Below are positions 24,101 through 31,173 of a DNA stretch of 64,000 nucleotides, piece by piece. The position numbers and the translations under genes were made by a program. Source of the DNA: Planctomycetota bacterium (lineage in GTDB: Bacteria; Planctomycetota; Phycisphaerae; Phycisphaerales; SM1A02); assembly GCA_003671075.1 (NCBI GenBank), contig QWPT01000001.1, positions 1-64,000 on the forward strand, written 5' to 3'. The notes under the pieces are model-generated. The model was not told where the DNA came from. It made no database searches and saw nothing but the letters and a program-made list of their open reading frames with translations. Within the stretch, counting starts at the first letter, position 1; each line of letters begins with the position of its first letter.

Positions 24101-26593
24101 ACGACGATGATTAGCGTCAAGAACGAATCGCTCACTGTGGGTCGAACCAAACGTGAAGTCGACCTCTACGCGCGCGTCCATCGGCGCAGGCTCGGACAAG
24201 GCGATCTCGCAAGAGAACACGATCGCGCTACCACTCTTGGCTACAGAAGGAGGAAGTTCGTAACGAGCGGTCAACGGTCCCGCGAATTCGATCAAGGCGA
24301 GCCCGAGCAACGCGCGCGCGCTCGAACCGATATGGCTGGCGTTGGCGATGGCGTAATGAAAACTACCGGTCGGCACCTTGATCGATGGCTTTCCGAGAAC
24401 CGCCAGCGGAAGCAATCGCGATGGATAAAGGAGACCTGCGACTGGATTGGCGGCGCTGTTGTCGGTCGTCATCGTTGGACGAACGCCAAGAAGCAGCGGA
24501 TCGGACAGACGGAATCCCCATCCTTTGACGATGTCAAACTGGAGTTCGTCACCATCGACGACCGACCCGTCAACCGCCCAGATCCGTGCGCCCGACTTTC
24601 GTTCGCTGGTCTGCTTTGCTTGCGCGTCGGATCCGTCGGGAGTCCGGGCAAACGCGATGGCTGCAATTCGATCATTGGAAAGCTTGCGCCGTTCGGAACC
24701 AGCTTGCCCCGCTGGCGATTCGTTCGACGCAATTGGCTCGAAAGCGATGTCGGAGCCGAGCGACTCGACAAAGCCTGTGGTGGTATCGCCGTTGAGAAAG
24801 AGAACCGTGTCGCCATCCTCACGTCGAGTTGGCGTCAGCGACCCACGGAACCGAATCGACGCGACCTGTTCCATGGACAGCGGAATCGCGCCGATCCAAC
24901 GGTGATCCCAATAGTTCCTGTCGAGCGCTGCACGAAAATTCCCAGGCAGGCGCTGGCCATCATTAGTTTCGAGAAGTCCGAAAGAGATCGGAGCTGGGGC
25001 GGTGAGGTTGCTGTCGGCGTCCACTCCACCAACCGCGATGGTGCGCTGTGTGATGAAGGCAATGACATCGCTGCAAGGAAGAACGCGCTCGGTTGCACTG
25101 TTGGCTTCGATGACCGACCAACGGTCCGCGTCAATGGAGTGAAGCTTGCCGGCAATCCATCGGCCATCGGTGGAAAGAACCCGAACCAACGCGTCACTCT
25201 CAGCATGAGCGGACTGCGACCAAGCCACGGGAACCAACAGCAGCAGCGAAGCGAGAACCGCCTCGGCGCAACAACGCGAGGGATTTCGTCGGAGCCTGTT
25301 TTTGCGCATCAAGCGTTGCGTTGTTTGATTCGACATGTTCGGGAAACACTAGCGCTGGAAGATTGGGAGGTATCGCTTAGGCATTTGCAGAACGATCATC
25401 GCCATTGCGGTCGCGTATGCGTTTCCGTTCTGCCCATCAGCCCACGACCCATCCGTGTTCTGGCGAGCAAGGAGCTCTTCGCGAATCGCCGGCCACCACG
25501 CGCGCCAATGCTCGCCACCAGCGAGATACATGGCCTGAACGGCGTAGTAGTGACCGTAGAAATAGTGGGGTTGCATGAAGTTCGCTCCCGCAGGTGCGCC
25601 GTTTCCCGCGCGCGGAAACGCGTTCTTCTTCAGGTAATCAAGACCGCGGGCGATGGACTCATCTTCATAAACACCCGCGTAATAAAGACTCGCGATGCCC
25701 GCCGCTGTGCGCGGCCACTGCGAGCCTCCCTGGTCGCGCATGTAGCGAAACCCACCGTCGGGATTCTGGCACTCGCGCACATAACGCACCGCCTCGTCGA
25801 TGGTGGATTTGGGCACCTTCACGCCCGCGTTGCGAGCACTGCGAAGTCCCATGATCTGACAGATGGTCATCGAGACATCCGCATCAGCGGGAACAGGGTT
25901 GTAGCGCCAGCCGCCTTCATCGTTCTGGCTAGCGACGATCAACTGAACAGCACGAACGAGCGCGTCGCGAACGCGGTCATCGTCGTTGTTCATGCCGTAA
26001 ATCTCGCCGAGGAAGAGCGTGGCGAAACCGTGACCGTACATCGGACCGTGAGTCTCGTCGGAAACGAGCAAGCCCGTTTCACTCGCGTGGGCGAGAACGA
26101 AGTCGAGGGTCTTCTGGACGCAGTCGCCGAAATCGCCGCGTCCAGGGACATTCCCGTCGGCCATGAAAGATATCGCGCAGAGGCTCGACACTCCGATGTG
26201 TTCGCCGTACCGACCTTCGCCGAACGAGCCATCTGGCTTCTGTTGCCGGCGCAGATACTCAAAGCCTCGGCGAACCGCATCTTCGAGTCTTGGCGTGATC
26301 TCAGAATCCACTGGTGCGTTCTCCGCACCTGCATCTGCCTTCTTACGCTCGGTGGTCGATGGGTCGACAGGGTTGGTCTGGGCCTTCGGCGCGCTGGTGT
26401 CGGCTGCTTTGGATTCAACTTTGGGTGGAGCTGTGGGCGCAGCGACTTCCTGTGGGGAAGCGGTCGCGGCCTGTGGACTCGCATCCGCGGTCCACCGACC
26501 TTCAAACAGCGACGACTGCATTGCGAGCGATGCCAACATAAACGCGGTCATCGCAGAACTCATCGTGATGCTTCCTCAGCGAGCCTGCGGTAG
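21137..26593 (+). CDS. comEC: ComEC/Rec2 family DNA-uptake channel protein; open frame extends far beyond the family domain
   Basis: The first about 930 codons (to about 23930) are a complete ComEC. There are N-terminal helices, an OB-like domain, the competence core (LVLGDVEDGYRSIENSFRAVG, then LSHILAISGFNLAVLGWVV), several more helices, and a metallo-beta-lactamase-like domain. That domain has SHPNLDHFSA, LFCGDIE and ELPHHGSW. The role would be passage of single strands through the inner membrane. No stop follows: the frame continues to 26593, antisense to two convincing minus-strand genes, and that tail shows no domain. In another frame a stop lies at 23983-23985, so a one-base error or mutation near the end could explain the read-through. 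A glycine-rich run (GGVGGGVGGGIGG) lies near residue 170. Confidence 0.7.
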   Translation: MNDQRENESSADGDAMPGPSLRERARACDPQPMVPLATCVFAGGLWIGCALAQTSGFARVALAEAARPLALALLIVAMAAGMVLVGLGVWMAFGRVKKDELGNKKAAEKKVWSGKVGSVSVDDAAEVHWSKFALLLLLIALCAGTLGAGMRFDQVIEQAMVPIVMTDGGVGGGVGGGIGGAVGGAAYTATAMTEGQLVTVEATVASGFTSIGFGSDILAKYFRKPPKHQCLMRDIEFIGDDGARINMPTGAFLSISVLEQPPPWKVGDRLSIVGKFMPIARSVVPSTIDFTEVAARRGLIGSLVVESENLATMVAQWRSRTPIGDWFARARESLRGRMREALLAGVPGAGGESGIRSMLVALVLGDVEDGYRSIENSFRAVGLSHILAISGFNLAVLGWVVAWMAGLFIRDERWRAAPVAMAALIALWVMAPAASAMRSALMAVLGASGCVLKRDWNGDAILAFAAIAMLLHDPSAALGPGFQLSFLCVIALRKLAPAIRTRWLAWMPADDRRQDHPAWIALSGEYASRAIAAGLAAFFASVPVVLVQFGSLQPFGTLLTFLCTPLSTVTLAIAYPKAIIGAIWPPLTIPVGPILWISAWLQVELVERSITAGGGTVQVGSIASWTGVAMMVLLFAAFLSNARVWRVAAWGAIGVITVSLLSGQHHAQRPRFEITMLAVGDGSAYVVRSGGSTVLFDGGSSSTGSVAARALLPMIGRESSNRIDAIIVSHPNLDHFSALLDVARYARVGELIVHPSFVDAARRMPAVDAFIDGVKGMGVRVREVSAGDSVRIGKMTWTFVWPDANFRSSHDNDLSLVVRATHDSGARALFCGDIETEPAARISASARNNRLNISCDVLELPHHGSWREAVVDYIETAAPSIILQSTARRRFDADRFAPHLSPTTFRFVTCRDGTVRITLGEDGRLHTTAWDSEAMGGWRPMGVSSLRDNDETGAIKLNPVTGDAISAIGDPHLECRGVRSRLPDRNRDTTMISVKNESLTVGRTKREVDLYARVHRRRLGQGDLAREHDRATTLGYRRRKFVTSGQRSREFDQGEPEQRARARTDMAGVGDGVMKTTGRHLDRWLSENRQRKQSRWIKETCDWIGGAVVGRHRWTNAKKQRIGQTESPSFDDVKLEFVTIDDRPVNRPDPCARLSFAGLLCLRVGSVGSPGKRDGCNSIIGKLAPFGTSLPRWRFVRRNWLESDVGAERLDKACGGIAVEKENRVAILTSSWRQRPTEPNRRDLFHGQRNRADPTVIPIVPVERCTKIPRQALAIISFEKSERDRSWGGEVAVGVHSTNRDGALCDEGNDIAARKNALGCTVGFDDRPTVRVNGVKLAGNPSAIGGKNPNQRVTLSMSGLRPSHGNQQQQRSENRLGATTRGISSEPVFAHQALRCLIRHVRETLALEDWEVSLRHLQNDHRHCGRVCVSVLPISPRPIRVLASKELFANRRPPRAPMLATSEIHGLNGVVVTVEIVGLHEVRSRRCAVSRARKRVLLQVIKTAGDGLIFINTRVIKTRDARRCARPLRASLVAHVAKPTVGILALAHITHRLVDGGFGHLHARVASTAKSHDLTDGHRDIRISGNRVVAPAAFIVLASDDQLNSTNERVANAVIVVVHAVNLAEEERGETVTVHRTVSLVGNEQARFTRVGENEVEGLLDAVAEIAASRDIPVGHERYRAEARHSDVFAVPTFAERAIWLLLPAQILKASANRIFESWRDLRIHWCVLRTCICLLTLGGRWVDRVGLGLRRAGVGCFGFNFGWSCGRSDFLWGSGRGLWTRIRGPPTFKQRRLHCERCQHKRGHRRTHRDASSASLR
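23969..25336 (-). CDS. Exported protein of unknown function, last gene of the MoxR operon
   Basis: This 455-residue protein has a signal peptide (CCAEAVLASLLLLVPVAWSQSAHA) after a basic start. The mature part looks beta-rich. It includes two similar stretches about handling a 'gene expression-like' SH3/Sm barrel pattern (STDGRWIAGKLHSIDADRW; LETNDGQRLPGNFRAALDR). A C-terminal jelly-roll-like region follows (VEVDFTFGSTHSERFVLDAN). No catalytic motif is seen. It starts 12 bases after the preceding gene, so it is almost certainly in the operon. Its whole length is antisense to the extended comEC frame; its signal peptide and coupling make it the more credible coding strand. Confidence 0.65.
   Translation of the reverse strand: MSNQTTQRLMRKNRLRRNPSRCCAEAVLASLLLLVPVAWSQSAHAESDALVRVLSTDGRWIAGKLHSIDADRWSVIEANSATERVLPCSDVIAFITQRTIAVGGVDADSNLTAPAPISFGLLETNDGQRLPGNFRAALDRNYWDHRWIGAIPLSMEQVASIRFRGSLTPTRREDGDTVLFLNGDTTTGFVESLGSDIAFEPIASNESPAGQAGSERRKLSNDRIAAIAFARTPDGSDAQAKQTSERKSGARIWAVDGSVVDGDELQFDIVKGWGFRLSDPLLLGVRPTMTTDNSAANPVAGLLYPSRLLPLAVLGKPSIKVPTGSFHYAIANASHIGSSARALLGLALIEFAGPLTARYELPPSVAKSGSAIVFSCEIALSEPAPMDARVEVDFTFGSTHSERFVLDANHRRIPISIRESAANATTLEMRITDGGNGIAGDRIELDRACFIIVAQ
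25349..26563 (-). CDS. Prenyltransferase/squalene-cyclase-fold repeat protein, probably exported
   Basis: This 404-residue protein has a short hydrophobic start, a Pro/Ala/Lys-rich linker (about 30-95), and then an alpha-alpha barrel of terpene-cyclase-type repeats. Repeated helix ends read QQKPDGSFGEG, QNDEGGWRYNP, QNPDGGFRYM and QNTDGSWADGQ, a QW-motif-like series. The acidic DXDD motif of real squalene cyclases is absent, so binding is more likely than cyclisation. Planctomycetes often carry such proteins in MoxR/VWA operons. Its ATG overlaps the stop of the upstream gene by four bases (26560-26563). Confidence 0.72.
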   Translation of the reverse strand: MSSAMTAFMLASLAMQSSLFEGRWTADASPQAATASPQEVAAPTAPPKVESKAADTSAPKAQTNPVDPSTTERKKADAGAENAPVDSEITPRLEDAVRRGFEYLRRQQKPDGSFGEGRYGEHIGVSSLCAISFMADGNVPGRGDFGDCVQKTLDFVLAHASETGLLVSDETHGPMYGHGFATLFLGEIYGMNNDDDRVRDALVRAVQLIVASQNDEGGWRYNPVPADADVSMTICQIMGLRSARNAGVKVPKSTIDEAVRYVRECQNPDGGFRYMRDQGGSQWPRTAAGIASLYYAGVYEDESIARGLDYLKKNAFPRAGNGAPAGANFMQPHYFYGHYYAVQAMYLAGGEHWRAWWPAIREELLARQNTDGSWADGQNGNAYATAMAMIVLQMPKRYLPIFQR

Positions 26594-27387
26594 TACTCGC
26601 GGGTGAGTCGCTCATAGATCGTGGAGACACGGTCGCGGCGGCCTTGCAGCACGAGTTCACGCACGCGCTCGGGGAGCTGTCCCCACTCAATGCGAGATTC
26701 CGTGAGCTCCTGTCCATCGACGACGACATCGTCGCGAGACTGGTTCTTATCGCCATCCGATGGCTGGCTCGACCCTGCCTTGGCGCTCCCTGGCTTCGGC
26801 TGGCCTTGCTTCTGTTCTTGACCGTTCTTCTCACCTGGATCTTTCTTCTGATCCTTCTTTGATGACTGCTGCTTCTTCGAACTCGATGACTTCTTCTTCT
26901 GCTGCTTCTGCGCCTCATCAAGAAGGCGGTCAAGCGTCCGCACGACATCCTCTTGAATGCGTTGGGTACCGAGCCCCGGATCCTTCGCGTCAGTCAACCG
27001 ATCGGAGGCGTTCTTCATTCCCTCGATGGCGCGCTGGACAAGGTCCTGCATCGTTGCCTCATCGAGTGATTGTGCGAGTCGCTTCTCCTGCGCGCGACGA
27101 GCGGAATCCTCTGCGCTCGTGCTTCCGGCAGTTGCTTCAGGAACGCCGAGCAGATCATCGAGTGACCTTGGTTCAGATCCCGGCGATTGCTTAGCAGGGG
27201 GAGTCGCACCGGTCGGTGGCTCTATCGGCGGCGGGGTAGATGGCGCGGTCACTGGCGCAGTCGCCGGCGGATCACCCAAAGCCACCGACCAGGCGGCATT
27301 GTTGGAGCCGAGCAATCCGATCGAAACAATGATGGTGGTCAGTGGAAACATTTGGTGCACCATGCAACGAGAGTATCGGTGTGTCAT
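26560..27387 (-). CDS. Exported lysine-rich protein of the MoxR operon, unknown
   Basis: This 275-residue protein has an N-terminal hydrophobic segment (about 14-36) and a Pro/Thr-rich linker. A helical segment follows (EDSARRAQEKRLAQSLDEAT to DRLLDEAQKQQ), then a very Lys/Gln/Ser-rich disordered stretch (about 160-215), and a short conserved-looking tail (RIEWGQLPERVRELVLQGRR). The tail resembles the C-terminal piece often seen after DUF4175-like proteins in planctomycetes. Four-base ATGA overlaps on both sides indicate translational coupling. Function is unknown. Confidence 0.6.
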   Translation of the reverse strand: MTHRYSRCMVHQMFPLTTIIVSIGLLGSNNAAWSVALGDPPATAPVTAPSTPPPIEPPTGATPPAKQSPGSEPRSLDDLLGVPEATAGSTSAEDSARRAQEKRLAQSLDEATMQDLVQRAIEGMKNASDRLTDAKDPGLGTQRIQEDVVRTLDRLLDEAQKQQKKKSSSSKKQQSSKKDQKKDPGEKNGQEQKQGQPKPGSAKAGSSQPSDGDKNQSRDDVVVDGQELTESRIEWGQLPERVRELVLQGRRDRVSTIYERLTREYYRRLAEEASR

Positions 27388-30300
27388 TGAACACCTCGGC
27401 GCGAATCCAATGAATTTCCCACAGACAAGCTTGGGCGTGGTGCGCTTGGAGGAACGGATGGGGGAACGGACGGGGGAACAGGCGGGGTAATCGTCGGTCC
27501 TGACTCCTTCGGCGAGATCTTCTCGGCGATCTTCGAGCCGAGTTCCACGATCCGCTGTTGGCGCACGGCGATTTCGGCAAGGCGCTGCGAGCGCGTAGTG
27601 ACATCCAATTCCGACGCACGCTCCGCGAACAACCGTGTCCGTTTGGCCAATGAATCCTGCATCGCTCTCAGCAACTTGATCTCGGCGGCCGGCGGCACTG
27701 CGCCACCCGACTGACCTCCGCTTCCACCGCTATCGCCACCCTGATCCGCCTCCTGCTCGCCGAATTTATCCTCGTCCTTCTTCGGTGCATCGTTCTCATC
27801 GAGTGCAACGACGATCGCGCTCAGCGACGCCACGGCGTCGTCTTCACTGGGCATCGCCTCGGCGGGCCGCCCTCCGCTCAGGCTCGCTTTCGCTTCGGTC
27901 AACGCGGCGTCGATGGCATCGTGCATCTCCACGAGTGCGTCGGATCCCTGCACATCCTCTTCCTTGGCTCGGAGTTCAGCGATTGCCAAGCGCAGTTCTT
28001 CCTGCGCGGTTCCCAGTCGCCGACTCTCAATCAACTCGCGACGTCCGAGCACCGCCGCATCTGCCGGCACGATCTTCTCGACAGATCCGCGCAATGCCGC
28101 CTGACGCTCCAGAAAATCGCGGTACTTCACCAGCAACTCTTCGCGCTTCTCCTCTTCCGCACGCTCCTCGGCGCGATCGGCAGCCTGCTCGGCATCGACC
28201 AGCGCGTCGTTGAGTGATTTCAGAGCCGAATCGACCGCGAGGGTTGTGTCATTTCGATCGAACGGATCGCCGCGAAGATTCCCCGCGACCTTGGCGAGAC
28301 TTCCTGCCGCACCATCGAGCGTGCGCGCCACTCGGGCGGCCTCTCGACCAGTCGCCCGCGCGTCGCTGGCAACACCACGCGTGTTCTGCGACAACTTGCC
28401 CGCGCCAAGAGCGGCACGCTCGCGTTGCGCGTCTGCATCAGCGTCGTTTCCGTCTCCGGCCGCCGCCACTTCGTCGCGCACATTCTCAGCGTCTTTGATG
28501 AGCCGTCGAATCGAATCCGCAAGCGACTCCAATTGCCGCGCGAGTTCCTCGGCCTGAACCTTTCGATCCTCGTTGAGTGCCTCAGCTGCTTTTTGCAGCG
28601 CCGACGCCGCGCGATCTTGCGCCTGCTTTGATTGGGCAAGGCGATTCTGACTCGAGTCCTTGGCGGCCTGCTCCAACTCCTCGCGGACCTTGCCGTCCTC
28701 AGCCGCCTTGGCCGCTTCCTCGAGCGCGCGCGACTGTTGTGGATCTGCATCCTTCAACGCCTGCGAACGCTCCTTGAGTTCCTGCACGACCTGCTCAGCC
28801 TCGGTGGCTTCCTGCTGCTGCTTGTCGGCGAGTGCATCGATCTCCGCGCGTGCGTCGGGCGAAAGTTCCTCGCGCCCTTCACCATTGGAACGCCGCGCAG
28901 CCTGATCGGTTTCGCGCGCGGATTGGCGAACCTTGTTGGCGAGTGCATCTAGACGGCGCTTGGCAAGCCAAGAATCCTCATCGCGATCAAGCAACGCGAC
29001 GAGATCCTCAAGCTCCGCGCGCACAGCGTCCTGAAGTTCCGCTGCTGATTTGGCAGCGGCTGTGGCTGCATCCTTGGCAGTAGCCTGATCCTGGCCAGTC
29101 TTGCTTTCAGCAGCAACCTTCTGCTCGCGCGCACGCTCCACCGCCCCGCTTGCTTCGGCGCTGCGAGATTCCGCGGCCGCCGTCAGCTCACGGGCCTGCT
29201 CGGCGAGCTCCGACAACACGCCGTTCGCGCGATCATTCTTCTCGAGTCGAGCGATCGCCTGCTCGGTTGCTTCGCGCATACGCGCCGCACCTTCGGTCAC
29301 CGCAGCCTGCAATTCAGCGAGTCCGCGCTCGGACGGATCACGCTCGACGGCGTCGCGCGCCTTTGCCTGGCGCTCATCCACGCGCATCGCGTCGCGACGC
29401 ACGCCGGCAAACACACCGCGGATCTGCCGCTCGAACTCATCATCGCCAACAATGCGCAAGATCCGCGGCGCGCTGCGCACACGCTCGTGAGCCGGCTGAA
29501 CGCTGCCGCCATCAAACGCGTCTTGTGCATAAGCGCGAAGGACGATGGAGTCGCCCGCGGACAATTTGAGTTTCGCAATATCGAGCATGCGCTCCACGCT
29601 CGCCTCGGCGGCCGCACCTTCCTCGCCGTTCACGCCAGCCATCACCTGCGCCGGCTCCTCAAACACCATGCTCTCCACCGAATCCTTGCCAATACGCGTC
29701 GCGATCTCGATACCTGCCTTCGCAAGCCCGATGTCGTCACGCGCATCGGCGCGCATCGCGATCTGCGCGTCAACAACGACCGACTCATCCTGAACTGGCT
29801 CGACGATGGTCGCCGAGGGCGGGCGATCAGCAATGGTGTCGAACGCGAGAATGATCTCATTCTCTCCGGCAATGCCGTCGGAATCGATAAGCGTCAGCGC
29901 AAGCCGCGTCGCCTCGACCGCCGTACATGAAACCGTCCAGTGAGCACCGTCCGCTTCATCGACCACAATCGTCACCGGCATCGTCGTCGCGCCGGGTTCG
30001 GCACCACTCGATGACACTTGCTTCAACGGCGAATGAGCGGGATCAAACGCGAGTGCGCGTGTCATCCTGAGATCAAAGACAATCTGACTGCCGGCGAGAA
30101 TCGGATCACGAAGAATGCCGCGCGAGCCACTGCAATCGCCCAAGTCTTCAACGCGCAACTGAACTGCGCGCGCCGCGTAGGCCGGCGGTTCGATCCGCGC
30201 CTGCGCCGATGCAATCGCTGGCGGCGCGACCAATCGCACCGTAGCAATCTCCGTGGTCGCATCGCTGGTCATAAAGCGCACCTCGATGCGCTCGCCATCC

Positions 30301-31154
30301 GCATCAACGAAACGCTCGAATTCGCCCGACGGTTGACGAGCAAGGCCAACCTCAATCCAATCGCCAACAACGCCATCGCGAGTCACGCGATACTCCGCGC
30401 GCACGCGTTCACGCTCGGCCTCGCCTTCGGTCATGCGCGCACGCAGCGCAAGCGGACGGCCGCGCGCAGCAACCGATCCGTCGACGATCATTCCCGCCAA
30501 CGCCGTGCGCGCCGGCCACACCGCATCACTCCAAGGCATCAGCACGCGACGCGCCGCAATCGAAGCAGTGTCCGGCTCAACAATCGCAAATCCAATCGCT
30601 GATCCAACGCAGAGCAACGCCGCCGCGAAGCGCGTTCCCATCGGCTTCCAACGAATCACCTTGCCAAGCGACGCGCCGCTCGAGCGGTCCTCGGCATCGC
30701 GAATCGCCCGAGCCGCGAGCGCACTTCCGCGAGCTGCGCCCGACAATTCAAACTCGACAGCGGATGCAAGCTTGCCTTGCAACTCAGGACGCATGCGCTC
30801 GATGCGCAGTGCAATATCCACTGGTTGCGGCCTGAATCGAAACGCGGGCAACACGACCTTGCGCACGTCGACAAACATGAAACCGGCGATCACCGCCAGC
30901 ATAATTCCCCGCAAAACGCCTGGAAATCGCACGACCGCATCAACGGCCGCCACGCCCATCACACTCGCAAAAAACAACACCACCAGCGCCGCCACCGCGC
31001 CCGTAATGCGCAGCACCCGCGCGCGTCCAGCAAGTCGAACTACGGTGCGCACCATCTCTGATCGAACTAGCTCTGATCGAACCAGCTCCGAACCCGCCGC
31101 ATTTCTCATGCCGCCTGGTTGAGCACCATTGTTGTCGTCGAATTCGTTCGTCAT
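27384..31154 (-). CDS. Large membrane-anchored coiled-coil protein (DUF4175-like) of the MoxR operon
   Basis: This 1256-residue protein has two or three N-terminal membrane helices (about 50-110 and near 165-185), then a beta-rich extracytoplasmic region (about 190-490). Long heptad-patterned coiled coils run from about 560 to 1130 and are very rich in Ala, Glu, Arg and Gln (for example EQARELTAAAESRSAEA, RQLESLADSIRRLI). The C-terminus has Gly/Ser/Pro tracts. The layout matches the DUF4175-like proteins that follow BatA/VWA genes in planctomycetes; no enzymatic motif is visible. Near its start, SELVRSELVRSEMVR is a small duplicated segment. The start lies 19 bases after the upstream gene. 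Confidence 0.65.
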   Translation of the reverse strand: MTNEFDDNNGAQPGGMRNAAGSELVRSELVRSEMVRTVVRLAGRARVLRITGAVAALVVLFFASVMGVAAVDAVVRFPGVLRGIMLAVIAGFMFVDVRKVVLPAFRFRPQPVDIALRIERMRPELQGKLASAVEFELSGAARGSALAARAIRDAEDRSSGASLGKVIRWKPMGTRFAAALLCVGSAIGFAIVEPDTASIAARRVLMPWSDAVWPARTALAGMIVDGSVAARGRPLALRARMTEGEAERERVRAEYRVTRDGVVGDWIEVGLARQPSGEFERFVDADGERIEVRFMTSDATTEIATVRLVAPPAIASAQARIEPPAYAARAVQLRVEDLGDCSGSRGILRDPILAGSQIVFDLRMTRALAFDPAHSPLKQVSSSGAEPGATTMPVTIVVDEADGAHWTVSCTAVEATRLALTLIDSDGIAGENEIILAFDTIADRPPSATIVEPVQDESVVVDAQIAMRADARDDIGLAKAGIEIATRIGKDSVESMVFEEPAQVMAGVNGEEGAAAEASVERMLDIAKLKLSAGDSIVLRAYAQDAFDGGSVQPAHERVRSAPRILRIVGDDEFERQIRGVFAGVRRDAMRVDERQAKARDAVERDPSERGLAELQAAVTEGAARMREATEQAIARLEKNDRANGVLSELAEQARELTAAAESRSAEASGAVERAREQKVAAESKTGQDQATAKDAATAAAKSAAELQDAVRAELEDLVALLDRDEDSWLAKRRLDALANKVRQSARETDQAARRSNGEGREELSPDARAEIDALADKQQQEATEAEQVVQELKERSQALKDADPQQSRALEEAAKAAEDGKVREELEQAAKDSSQNRLAQSKQAQDRAASALQKAAEALNEDRKVQAEELARQLESLADSIRRLIKDAENVRDEVAAAGDGNDADADAQRERAALGAGKLSQNTRGVASDARATGREAARVARTLDGAAGSLAKVAGNLRGDPFDRNDTTLAVDSALKSLNDALVDAEQAADRAEERAEEEKREELLVKYRDFLERQAALRGSVEKIVPADAAVLGRRELIESRRLGTAQEELRLAIAELRAKEEDVQGSDALVEMHDAIDAALTEAKASLSGGRPAEAMPSEDDAVASLSAIVVALDENDAPKKDEDKFGEQEADQGGDSGGSGGQSGGAVPPAAEIKLLRAMQDSLAKRTRLFAERASELDVTTRSQRLAEIAVRQQRIVELGSKIAEKISPKESGPTITPPVPPSVPPSVPPSAPRPSLSVGNSLDSRRGVQ

Positions 31155-31173
31155 GCTTCATTACCGCGGCTAC

